Part shown: positions 1-6,928 of the stretch, piece after piece | Position numbering within the stretch: position 1 is the first letter of the stretch | Layout: every line of letters starts with the position of its first letter | Position numbers and translations under genes: made by a program | From: Solirubrobacteraceae bacterium | GTDB lineage: Bacteria > Actinomycetota > Thermoleophilia > Solirubrobacterales > Solirubrobacteraceae | Direction of reading: 5' to 3' | Length of the DNA: 33,472 bases | Assembly (NCBI GenBank): GCA_017882405.1 | Contig: JADGPO010000129.1 | Location: 1-33,472 of the forward strand | The notes under the pieces: model-generated | Seen by the model: only the letters and a program-made list of their open reading frames with translations | What the model was told of the DNA's origin: nothing | Databases searched by the model: none

Positions 1-884
1 CCCGCGCGGCCCATGTAGCAGTTGGCGACCTGATAGCGGCAGAGGTCGATCGGATGGTCTGAGCTCAGCTCGTTGTAGACCAGCTTCGAGGTCTTGCCGT
101 AGCTGGTGCCGTTGTTCATCGCGCCGTAGCCGTTGTTGTTCTCCGGCAGCTTCTGCTTGATGATGTCGGCCTCGATCGTGACCCCGAGATGGTTGGCCTG
201 ACCGGTGAGATCGGCCGACAGGTGGTAGTCGGTGTCGCCCTGCTTGAAGGCCGGGTTGCGCAGGTAGCACCACAGCACGGTGAACATGCCGAGCCGGTGG
301 GCCTCCTCGAAGGCCGCCGAGACCTCGCGCAGCTGGCGCGTGCTCTCCTCCGAGCCGAAGTAGATCGTCGCGCCGACGGCGGCCGCGCCCATGTCCCACG
401 CGCGCTGCACGCTGCCGAACATCACCTGATCGAACTTGTTCGGGTAGGTCAGCAGCTCGTTGTGGTTGAGCTTGACGATGAACGGGATCCGATGGGCGTA
501 CTTGCGCGACACGGCCCCGAGCACGCCGACGGTCGACGCGACCGCGTTGCAGCCTCCTTCGATCGCCAGCTCGACGATCTTCGCCGGGTCGAAGTAGTCC
601 GGGTTGGGGGCGAAGCTCGCCGCGGCCGAGTGCTCGATCCCCTGGTCGACCGGGAGGATGCTGAGATGGCCCGTGCCCGCCAGGCGCCCATGGTTGAAGA
701 TCTGGCGCAGGTTGCGCAGCGTGGCCGTGCTGCGGTCGGTGTCGAGCATCACGCGCTCGATGAAGTCGGGGCCCGGCAGGTGCAGCCGAGAGCTCGAGAT
801 CGTCTCGCAGCGGTGCTCCAGCAGATCGGCGGCATCGTCACCGAGCAGGTCGGTGACGTGCTCGAGACTAGTGGTGGTGGCCAT
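1..884 (-). CDS. Class I fructose-bisphosphate aldolase (partial, 3' end outside window)
   Basis: Catalyses reversible cleavage of fructose 1,6-bisphosphate into dihydroxyacetone phosphate and glyceraldehyde 3-phosphate in glycolysis and gluconeogenesis. The 294 visible residues match the archaeal/DhnA-type (FbaB) class I aldolases: an N-terminal helical stretch, then [37 protein letters not shown] and [12 protein letters not shown], followed by a barrel segment with [15 protein letters not shown]. The ATG at 884 is chosen because AAGGAG lies 8 bases upstream (893-898). The reading frame stays open to base 1, so the C-terminal part, including the expected Schiff-base lysine region, is outside the window. 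It lies 34 bases downstream of ychF on the same strand and may be co-transcribed with it. The family call is strong; only the missing C-terminus is unseen. Confidence 0.9.
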   Translation of the reverse strand, partial: MATTTSLEHVTDLLGDDAADLLEHRCETISSSRLHLPGPDFIERVMLDTDRSTATLRNLRQIFNHGRLAGTGHLSILPVDQGIEHSAAASFAPNPDYFDPAKIVELAIEGGCNAVASTVGVLGAVSRKYAHRIPFIVKLNHNELLTYPNKFDQVMFGSVQRAWDMGAAAVGATIYFGSEESTRQLREVSAAFEEAHRLGMFTVLWCYLRNPAFKQGDTDYHLSADLTGQANHLGVTIEADIIKQKLPENNNGYGAMNNGTSYGKTSKLVYNELSSDHPIDLCRYQVANCYMGRA

Positions 885-892
885 GGCGGAGT

Positions 893-898
893 CTCCTT
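893..898 (-). promoter_or_regulatory. Shine-Dalgarno site of the aldolase gene
   Basis: AAGGAG on the minus strand, 8 bases before the ATG at 884. It fixes the start codon and shows that this gene is translated from a leadered or downstream operon message, unlike the leaderless-type starts elsewhere in the window. Confidence 0.75.
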
Positions 899-918
899 GT
901 TCGTGTCCGCACGGAGGA

Positions 919-2010
919 TTACGGCGTGAACTTCACGGTGATGACGTCCCCGTCGGCGACCTGGTAGTCGCGTCCCTCCAAGCGCAGCGTACCCCGCTCG
1001 CGCGCCCCCGCATAGCCTCCGGCATCGCGCAGCGCGTCCCAGCTGACGACCTCGGCGCGCACGAACCCGCGCTGGATGTCGGAGTGGATCAGGCCGGCGG
1101 CGTGCCATACCGACAGCCCGCGGCGCAGGTGCCAGGACTGGGCGGGCTTGTCCTCGCCGGCGGTGAAGAACGCCACCAGCTGCAGCAGCGAGAACGCCCC
1201 GCGCACCACGGTCTGCAGGCTGGACTCGGCGAGCCCGAGGTCGTCGCGCATCGCGGCCGCGTCCTCGTCGGTCAGCTCCGACAGCTCGGCCTCCAGCCGC
1301 GCGGAGACCGCCACCGCCTGCGCTCCGACGGCGGCGGCGTGCTCGGCGATCGCCGCCGGCACCTCGTCCGATCCCTCCTCGACGTTGGCGACGAACAGCA
1401 CCGGCTTGGCGGTCAGCGGAGACAGCAGGCTCAGGAAATCGGACCCACCCACCCCAGCGTCGTTGGGCGGTGGCACCGTTCGGGCGGGTCGGCCGGCCGA
1501 GAGCGCCTCGACCACATCGCGCAGCCACCGTGCCTCGGCGATCGCGTGGCGGTCGCCCGACTTGGCGGTCTTGGCGACCCGCTCCAGCCGGCGCTCGGCC
1601 TGCTCGAGGTCGGCGTACAGCAGCTCGGTCTCGATCGTCTCTATGTCCGCCAGCGGATCGACCCGGCCCTCGGGGTGCACGACGCCCTCGTCCCCATGCG
1701 CGCGGACCACGTGCACGAGCGCGTCGGTCTCACGGATGTTGGCCAGGAACTGGTTGCCCAGCCCCTCGCCGCGGTGCGCGCCGGCGACCAGCCCGGCGAT
1801 GTCGTGAAAGGCGATCGTGTCGAGCACGATCTTGGAGGCGGCGACGATGTCGGCGACGGTGTTCAGACGCTCGTCGGCGACCGGCACGATCGCCACGTTG
1901 GGCTCGATCGTGGTGAACGGGTAGTTGGCGGCGTCGGCGGCGACCCCGGTGAGCGCCGTGAACAGCGACGATTTGCCGGCGTTGGGCATCCCGACGATCC
2001 CCACCTTCAT
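919..2010 (-). CDS. ychF: Redox-regulated ATPase YchF (Obg-like P-loop protein)
   Basis: Universally conserved P-loop NTPase of the TRAFAC class that associates with ribosomes and in other organisms prefers ATP over GTP. Visible are the G1 loop GMPNAGKSS (residues 7-15), the switch region FTTIEPN, the G3-like [10 protein letters not shown], the G4-position NVEE in place of NKxD (the usual reason for ATP preference), and a C-terminal TGS-type domain ending in GDVITVKF. Length, 363 residues, is normal. Two starts are possible. The ATG at 2010 forms an ATGA overlap with the upstream PAP2-like frame and gives the canonical MKVGIVG. A GTG two codons earlier (2016) has AGGGAGG 6 bases upstream. I use the ATG, but the GTG is a real alternative. 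Confidence 0.95.
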   Translation of the reverse strand: MKVGIVGMPNAGKSSLFTALTGVAADAANYPFTTIEPNVAIVPVADERLNTVADIVAASKIVLDTIAFHDIAGLVAGAHRGEGLGNQFLANIRETDALVHVVRAHGDEGVVHPEGRVDPLADIETIETELLYADLEQAERRLERVAKTAKSGDRHAIAEARWLRDVVEALSAGRPARTVPPPNDAGVGGSDFLSLLSPLTAKPVLFVANVEEGSDEVPAAIAEHAAAVGAQAVAVSARLEAELSELTDEDAAAMRDDLGLAESSLQTVVRGAFSLLQLVAFFTAGEDKPAQSWHLRRGLSVWHAAGLIHSDIQRGFVRAEVVSWDALRDAGGYAGARERGTLRLEGRDYQVADGDVITVKFTP

Positions 2011-2243
2011 CGGCACGGCGCGCCTCCCTGGCCGACAGCGGTGCCGAGCAGTGCTCCGGCGAGCACATCTGAGGGATAGTGCACGCCCATGGCGTGCGCC
2101 GAGGGAAACGAGAGCCCCGAGATCGTCGGCGTCAGTGGTGGCAGGCTGTCCAGCTGCGGCCGCGGTCGGTTGACGATCCGCTTCAGCGCCGTGTTGACGG
2201 CATAGGCGAGCAGCAGGCGATCGTCAAGCGAGCGGGCGGACAC
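2007..2243 (-). pseudogene. PAP2-family phosphatase remnant
   Basis: A 78-codon frame with clear pieces of a PAP2 (type 2 phosphatidic acid phosphatase/haloperoxidase) enzyme: motif 1 KRIVNRPRP, motif 2 core FPSAHA, and the end of motif 3 GVHYPSDVLAGALLG. In intact members some 30-50 residues, including a membrane helix and the SR of motif 3, separate motifs 2 and 3. Here FPSAHA runs directly into MGVHYPSD, so the middle is deleted in frame. The N-terminal helices expected before motif 1 are also absent: the frame begins at a GTG 37 bases after the metallopeptidase stop. The stop still overlaps the ychF ATG as ATGA, so the original coupling survives. Catalysis is unlikely. I infer a decayed gene cut at its 5' end, possibly when the neighbouring metallopeptidase gene arrived. 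Confidence 0.75.
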
Positions 2244-2280
2244 GGCTGAAGCACTGTAGAAGCCTGCTCGGCCTGGTGGG

Positions 2281-3387
2281 TCAGGCGTAGCGCGCGTCGT
2301 CGGAGGGACCGACGAAGTCCCCCCGCGGCCCCGGACGCAACAGCGGCCGGGTGAACGGCCTGGCCGCGCGCAGTCCGCCGCGCCAGGCGCCGAGTCGCGA
2401 CACGATGAACCGGTAGCGCGCGGGCGAGCGGTCGCGCAGCACCTCGGGACGCTCGACGAAGCACATCAGGCTCTCCGCGAAGTCCTCCATCAGGTTGGCG
2501 GTCGCATAGGCCGACACCGGCTGCTCGGGCCAGTCGTTGTTCCAGTTGGCCGCTGTCAGCGGGGTGCCGTTCTGCTCCAGGCGGCCGTTGACCCACCCGC
2601 CGGCCTGGGCCCAGTCGGCGAACAACTGGGTGCTCCCGCCGGCCAGCGACGGGTTGCCGAAGCGCTCGAACACGCCGTGCGAGAGCTCGTGGACGAGGAT
2701 TCGCCGGCGGCTGTCCGACGCCGAGCCGGAGCTGACCGCCGCCGGGGCGCCGGCGGAGCTGCGACCGTCGGGCAGATTCCAGCTCATGCGCTCGATCAGC
2801 GAGAACACGTTCAGCAGGCCGGAGCCGTAGGTGGCGCCGTGCCGAGGGCGAGCCTGCGCGGTCCCGCCCACGTTCTCGTAGTCGGTGGCGGCAAAGCGCA
2901 GGTCGTTGACCTCCGGGATCCCGCCGAGCGCCGCTCCCATCGCCTCGAACGCGTCCAGGATGTCGTCGTAGAGATCGCTGTCGGGACCGGGATCCCACGC
3001 CTGCCAGGCGCCGATCGAGCCGGGCGCCGGCTGCGCGCTGGGCGTCATGCGGCGCATCTCGGCGAGCTGGTCGGCCTCGGTCCCCGCGCGCACGCTGGCG
3101 ACGCCCCAGCGGTTGCGCAGCTGGGCCTCGAAGCGGGCTCGCGCCGTGGTCGCCCCCGGGGAGGCGCTGGCCGGCCCGGGGGCCGTCGGCGGCGCGGTCA
3201 GCGGGGCGCGCAGCAGGCGGGCGACGGCCGCGTTGCCGGCGCTGCGCTGCAGGTCGAGCAGCCGCGCGACGGAGGGCGGCGGACCGCCGCTCGTCGGTGC
3301 GCCAGCCCGGCTGGGTGGCCGTGGGGCGGAGGTGGCGACCCTGGCGGCGCGCTCGGACACGCCACGACGGTCGCACACCGACCGCAT
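2281..3387 (-). CDS. Putative zinc metallopeptidase with LQRSAGNAAVARLL segment
   Basis: A 368-residue protein with three parts: a low-complexity Pro/Ala N-terminus, the segment LLDLQRSAGNAAVARLL (about residues 43-59), and a zincin-like domain. The zinc motif is HELSH (233-237). A plausible third ligand lies in the later MEDFAES (about 300-306), comparable to the EFFAE-type helix of other zincins. From family knowledge, LQRxAGNxAVxxLL segments recur at the N-termini of actinobacterial DUF4157-type and contractile-injection-associated proteins, so a secreted or loaded effector role is possible, but no tail or sheath genes are in this window. There is no signal peptide. The start is uncertain: ATG 3387 is used, while TTG 3429 and GTG 3360 are alternatives; none has a good Shine-Dalgarno site. 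Substrate is unknown. Confidence 0.65.
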   Translation of the reverse strand: MRSVCDRRGVSERAARVATSAPRPPSRAGAPTSGGPPPSVARLLDLQRSAGNAAVARLLRAPLTAPPTAPGPASASPGATTARARFEAQLRNRWGVASVRAGTEADQLAEMRRMTPSAQPAPGSIGAWQAWDPGPDSDLYDDILDAFEAMGAALGGIPEVNDLRFAATDYENVGGTAQARPRHGATYGSGLLNVFSLIERMSWNLPDGRSSAGAPAAVSSGSASDSRRRILVHELSHGVFERFGNPSLAGGSTQLFADWAQAGGWVNGRLEQNGTPLTAANWNNDWPEQPVSAYATANLMEDFAESLMCFVERPEVLRDRSPARYRFIVSRLGAWRGGLRAARPFTRPLLRPGPRGDFVGPSDDARYA

Positions 3388-3446
3388 CCGATCAAGGGAT
3401 GGCGATCGAGGGGATCGGGGTGCGCGCAACCAGATCGTCTGACCGG

Positions 3447-3671
3447 TCAGCCGCCGAAGCCGACCCGGTGGGCCTCGGTGTCGACCAGCACGTAGACGAC
3501 CTTCTCCAGGTCGAGCGCGATCGTCCCGTCCTCGGCCTTGAGCTCGTGCCAGCCGGTGGTGCCCAGCGCCTGGCGCAGACCGGCCAGCTCGTCGGGCGCC
3601 ACGCGGGCGCTGAGAACCGGGCCTCCGAGGAAGCCGATGTTGACCTTCTGGGGCTTGCCGTTATCGGCCAT
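3447..3671 (-). CDS. Small conserved-looking protein of unknown function (74 aa)
   Basis: I do not recognise a named family with certainty. The 74 residues have the alternating pattern of a small alpha/beta or beta-rich domain: strand VNIGFLGG, strand PVLSARV, helix PDELAGLRQAL, then strands HELKAEDGTIALDL and VVYVLVD, ending HRVGFGG. The size and the C-terminal strand pattern resemble DUF3107-like proteins, but this is only a shape resemblance. The ATG at 3671 has AGGA about 8 bases upstream and sits one base after the stop of the methylmalonyl-CoA epimerase gene, so the two are almost certainly co-translated. No cysteines, membrane segment or signal peptide are present. A cytosolic role tied to neighbouring metabolism is possible but unproved. 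Confidence 0.75.
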   Translation of the reverse strand: MADNGKPQKVNIGFLGGPVLSARVAPDELAGLRQALGTTGWHELKAEDGTIALDLEKVVYVLVDTEAHRVGFGG

Positions 3672-3672
3672 G

Positions 3673-4086
3673 TCAGTGTCCTTCCGCAGCAGGCTGCACG
3701 ATTTCGGTGAGGACCCCGCCGGTGGAGGCGGGGTGTAGGAATGCCACCCGCGAGCCGCGGATCCCGACCCGGGGCTCGGAGTCGATCAGCCGCAGACCCG
3801 CGGCGGCGCAGGCGTCGAGCGTCTCCTGCACGGACTCGACGCGGTAGGCGACGTGGTGCAGGCCCGCCCCCCGGCGCTGCAGGAACTTGCCCACGGCGGT
3901 GTCCGGTCCCAGCGGCGCCAGCAGCTCGACGTGAGCGTCCCCGACGTCCAGCAGCGCGGCGTCGACCCCCTGCTCGGTCACGGTCTCGCGGTGCACGAGT
4001 CCCATCCCGAGCTGATCGCGGTAGAGCGCCAGCGCGGCGTCGATGTTCTCGACGGCGACACCGACGTGGTCGATCGCGGACAGCAT
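3673..4086 (-). CDS. mce: Methylmalonyl-CoA epimerase
   Basis: Interconverts (2R)- and (2S)-methylmalonyl-CoA, linking propionyl-CoA and branched-chain or odd-chain catabolism to succinyl-CoA. The 137-residue protein is a vicinal-oxygen-chelate (glyoxalase) fold with paired beta-alpha-beta modules: IDHVGVAVENIDAALALYRDQLG at the N-terminus, HVELLAPLGPDTAVGKFL with metal ligands in the middle, GAGLHHVAYRV starting the second module, and RVAFLHPASTGGVLTEIVQP at the end, with metal-binding His and Glu positions where the family has them. The ATG at 4086 gives the usual MLSAIDHVG start; the frame runs further upstream only into ftsH. It lies 13 bases after ftsH and 1 base before the 74-aa gene. 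The mutase partner is not in this window. Confidence 0.92.
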   Translation of the reverse strand: MLSAIDHVGVAVENIDAALALYRDQLGMGLVHRETVTEQGVDAALLDVGDAHVELLAPLGPDTAVGKFLQRRGAGLHHVAYRVESVQETLDACAAAGLRLIDSEPRVGIRGSRVAFLHPASTGGVLTEIVQPAAEGH

Positions 4087-4099
4087 GCCGCGGCCGAGG

Positions 4100-5644
4100 T
4101 TACCGGGAGTCGTCGCTGCGCAGCCCGGGGGCGGTCGTACTCGTCGCGGCGACCGACAGGTGGCCGGCCGGCCGGCGCTCGGGAGCGGCCTGGGGAATCC
4201 CGCGCATGATGCGATCGATGTCGGCACGCTCGATCACCTCGTTGCTCAGCAGGGTGTCGGCCAGCTCGTCGAGCTGCGGGCGGTGCTCGGCAATGATCGT
4301 GCGGGCGGCGCGCGAGGCCCGGTCGGCCAGCTCGCGGACCTCCTCGTCGGTCACGCGCCGGGTTGCCTCGGAAAGACCGTCCGGGAAGACGTGCATGGAG
4401 GTGATCTCCGTGCCCATCGCGTAGTCGTGGACCATCGCGTGAGCGACCTCGGCGACCCGCCGCAGGTCGTCGCCGGCGCCGGTGGTGATGGAGCCGAACA
4501 CCATCTCCTCCGCGGTGCGCCCGCCGAGCAGCATCGTCATCAGGTCGAGCAGCTCCTCGCGGGTCTTCAGGTAACGGTCCTCCTCGGGCAGGTTGAGGGT
4601 GTAGCCCAGGGCCTTGCCGTGGGGGACGATCGAGATCCGGTGCACGCGATCGACCGAGGGCAGGAGCTCCCCGCACAGCGCATGGCCGGCCTCGTGGTAG
4701 GCGATCACCTGGCGCTCGTGATCGGTGAGCGTGCGGCGTGACTGCATCCCGGCGACGACGCGCTCCAGCGCCGTATCGAAGTCGACCATCTCGACCATGC
4801 GCGAGCCGCGGCGGACGGCGAAGATCGCCGCCTCGTTGCAGATGTTGGCCAGGTCGGCGCCGGTGAGTCCCGAGGTCTGGCGGGCGAGCAGCGCGAAGTC
4901 GACGTCCTCGGTGATCGGCTTGCCGCGGGAGTGGACCTCCAGGATGCGCTCCCGGCCGCCCACGTCGGGCGGTGAGACGAAGATCTGGCGGTCGAAGCGG
5001 CCCGGTCGCAGGAGCGCCGGATCGAGCTTCTCCAGCAGGTTGGAGGCGGCGATCACGACCACGTCGCGGGGGGAGGAGAAGCCGTCCATCTCCACCAGCA
5101 GCTGGTTCAGCGTCTGGTCGCGTTCGCTGGAGCCGCCGTCCACGCCGCGGTGGCCGCCGACGGCGTCGAGCTCGTCGATGAACACGATCGCGGGGGCCTG
5201 CTTGCGGGCAGAGCGAAACAGCCGGCGGATCCGAGCCGAGCCCACGCCGACGAACATCTCCACGAACGAGGCGGCCGACTGCGAGAAGAACACCGCGCCG
5301 GACTCGTGGGCCACCGCCTTGGCGAGCAGCGTCTTGCCGGTGCCCGGCGGCCCGTAGAGCAGGATGCCCTTCGGCACCCGGGCGCCGACCGCGCGAAAGC
5401 GCTTGGGGTTGCGCAGGTAGTCGACGATCTCGCGCAGCTCCTCCTTGGCCTCGTCGACGCCGGCGATGTCGGCCCAGCCGATCGTCGGGGCGTCCTCGGG
5501 GCGGATCTCCTCCGGGCGGGTGCGCGGCATCGCCGACCTGAAGCTGAACAGCACGACGATCAGCAGGGCCATGAAAAAGATGGGCAGCCAGTCGTGGACC
5601 CACGAGAACACGTCCGGATAGCCGAGAAACGTCGAGATGAACAT
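4100..5644 (-). CDS. ftsH: FtsH-type AAA+ zinc metalloprotease, short N-terminus with one membrane segment
   Basis: ATP-dependent membrane protease that extracts and degrades membrane and cytosolic proteins. The 514 residues carry one hydrophobic segment (about 18-36, WLPIFFMALLIVVLF), then the AAA+ module: Walker A GPPGTGKT (98-105), Walker B IVFIDELD (153-160), second-region-of-homology RPGRFDRQ (213-220). The peptidase domain has HEAGH (317-321) and TTGAGDDL (387-394), supplying the aspartate ligand. Typical FtsH has two membrane helices around an extracytoplasmic domain and about 600-650 residues; here the first helix and that domain are missing, so it should be a tail-anchored-like or N-out variant. 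No Shine-Dalgarno site is seen before the ATG at 5644. It follows pncB by 33 bases. A dedicated full-length FtsH elsewhere in the genome is likely. Confidence 0.93.
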   Translation of the reverse strand: MFISTFLGYPDVFSWVHDWLPIFFMALLIVVLFSFRSAMPRTRPEEIRPEDAPTIGWADIAGVDEAKEELREIVDYLRNPKRFRAVGARVPKGILLYGPPGTGKTLLAKAVAHESGAVFFSQSAASFVEMFVGVGSARIRRLFRSARKQAPAIVFIDELDAVGGHRGVDGGSSERDQTLNQLLVEMDGFSSPRDVVVIAASNLLEKLDPALLRPGRFDRQIFVSPPDVGGRERILEVHSRGKPITEDVDFALLARQTSGLTGADLANICNEAAIFAVRRGSRMVEMVDFDTALERVVAGMQSRRTLTDHERQVIAYHEAGHALCGELLPSVDRVHRISIVPHGKALGYTLNLPEEDRYLKTREELLDLMTMLLGGRTAEEMVFGSITTGAGDDLRRVAEVAHAMVHDYAMGTEITSMHVFPDGLSEATRRVTDEEVRELADRASRAARTIIAEHRPQLDELADTLLSNEVIERADIDRIMRGIPQAAPERRPAGHLSVAATSTTAPGLRSDDSR

Positions 5645-5677
5645 GGCGCCGATTAGTTCATCGGCCGCCGCGGTCGT

Positions 5678-6769
5678 TTACTGAACCCGTTCCAGCCGCG
5701 GATTGGGCGCGTAGGCGCGTCCGACCTTCGAGCACGGCCGTCCGTCGAGCAGCACGACGTCGGCGGTGAAGTCGTTCTGGCCGCGGATCAGCGAGGACCC
5801 GACACCGTAGGCGTCGACGGGCACCCCCTTGGCCTCGAACTCGCGGATGCGATCAGCCGTGAAGCCGCCCGAGGCGACGATCTTGACGTTCGAGAAGCCG
5901 CCGCCATCCAGCGCACCCCTGACCTTCTCGACCAGTCGCGGATTGACGCCTGTGGGTGAAAAGCCGCCCATTTCGTGCAGCAGCGAGCGGTCGACGAGCT
6001 GCTCGGACGTGTCCAGGCGGACCCCCCACAGCTTCGGCCCCAGCGCGTCGGCGACCTCCAGGGCGGTCACGACCGAGTCGTTGTCGAAATCGACCAGCAC
6101 GGTGATGTTCATGTCGGCGTGGAAGCGGTCGGCGAACTTGACGGCCGCCTTCAGGGTGTCGCCCCCGTAGGCGGCGATCAGCCCGTGCGGCACGGTGCCG
6201 ATCCCGCGACCGCCCCACCACGAGGCCTGCGCGTCGGTGGAGACGCCGATCGCGCCCGCGACGTGCGCGCTCCAGCCGTCGCCGGTCTGCACCAGCCAGT
6301 GATCGTGGCGCGCGGGGAAGTAGAAGATCTGCTTGCCACGGGCGGCCTCCACCACCTCGGCGACGTTGCGCATGATCAGCGAGCGGCGCGCCAGCGAGCC
6401 GAGGTAGACGGTCTCCAGGTGCGCGAACCGCGAGTAATCGCCCTCGATCGTCATCACCGTCTCGCGGGGGGCGATCCGATCGCCCTCGTGCAGGGCGTGC
6501 ACGACCAGCTGATCCCAGCCGTTGACCCACTCCCCGTCGACGGAGTGGCCCGCGGAGGTCTTGACGACCGCGATCGCCTCGTCGATCCCTCCGAGCACCG
6601 AGTCCTCCTTCTGGAAGACCTGCATCGTCACGTGGGGATGCTCTCCCTCGGCCTCCAGCAGGTTCTTCGTGAGCACGAAGTACGCGTCGGAGTAGTAGCC
6701 GTCGCGGATGCGGTCAACCGGAAGGCGGAAGATCGCGGGGTCGAGCCGGTTCGATACCGCAGCTGGCAT
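5678..6769 (-). CDS. pncB: Nicotinate phosphoribosyltransferase
   Basis: Adds phosphoribose from PRPP to nicotinate, giving nicotinate mononucleotide in the NAD salvage (Preiss-Handler) pathway. The 363-residue protein has the short-form type II phosphoribosyltransferase layout: DGYYSDAYFVLTKNLLE at the N-terminus (phosphoribosyl acceptor entry), HLETVYLGSLARRS, the conserved FYFPARHDHW region, the barrel strands NITVLVDFDND and LWGVRLDTSEQL, and IVASGGFTADRIREFE with AYGVGSSLI at the phosphate-binding end. The aspartate-containing RLDTS and the GVGS loop are typical of the family. The ATG at 6769 lacks a Shine-Dalgarno site but has TAGACT 6 bases upstream, a leaderless-type arrangement. It is first in the leftward group that continues into ftsH, and is divergent from the MFS gene. 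Confidence 0.92.
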   Translation of the reverse strand: MPAAVSNRLDPAIFRLPVDRIRDGYYSDAYFVLTKNLLEAEGEHPHVTMQVFQKEDSVLGGIDEAIAVVKTSAGHSVDGEWVNGWDQLVVHALHEGDRIAPRETVMTIEGDYSRFAHLETVYLGSLARRSLIMRNVAEVVEAARGKQIFYFPARHDHWLVQTGDGWSAHVAGAIGVSTDAQASWWGGRGIGTVPHGLIAAYGGDTLKAAVKFADRFHADMNITVLVDFDNDSVVTALEVADALGPKLWGVRLDTSEQLVDRSLLHEMGGFSPTGVNPRLVEKVRGALDGGGFSNVKIVASGGFTADRIREFEAKGVPVDAYGVGSSLIRGQNDFTADVVLLDGRPCSKVGRAYAPNPRLERVQ

Positions 6770-6775
6770 GGCGCG

Positions 6776-6781
6776 AGTCTA
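6776..6781 (-). promoter_or_regulatory. Probable leaderless -10 element of pncB
   Basis: TAGACT on the minus strand, ending 6 bases before the ATG at 6769, fits TANNNT. No convincing -35 hexamer is seen and there is no Shine-Dalgarno site, so transcription probably begins at or next to the ATG. Confidence 0.55.
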
Positions 6782-6868
6782 TTCACGGTTGGCGGGCGGT
6801 CCGATACGCGGTAGGCTCACCCGCGCGATGCTCGCCATCCCAACCCGCTGACAAGCCCCGTCCCCAGC

Positions 6869-6897
6869 GGCGGCTCCCGGCTCTGAACCGAGCCGCC
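6869..6897. promoter_or_regulatory. Inverted repeat upstream of the MFS gene
   Basis: Perfect 8-base arms GGCGGCTC (6869-6876) and GAGCCGCC (6890-6897) with a 13-base loop. The loop itself contains a second CGGCTC (6878-6883) that could pair with the same right arm, so two mutually exclusive hairpins are possible. It lies 31 bases before the MFS start at 6929. It could be a repressor operator or an attenuator for the transporter; no T-run follows, so a simple terminator is less likely. Confidence 0.45.
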
Positions 6898-6928
6898 GTG
6901 CCGCTGTTGCACTTGTCCCGAGGTTGTG

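Noticed and set aside
189..929. Plus-strand 246-codon frame opposite the aldolase
   Set aside because: It is antisense to a clear aldolase reading frame that has conserved motifs and a ribosome site; the product is an Arg/Val/Ala-rich shadow typical of high-GC DNA.
604..2079. Plus-strand 491-codon frame opposite ychF
   Set aside because: Antisense shadow of ychF; no domain or membrane pattern, and YchF is unmistakable on the other strand.
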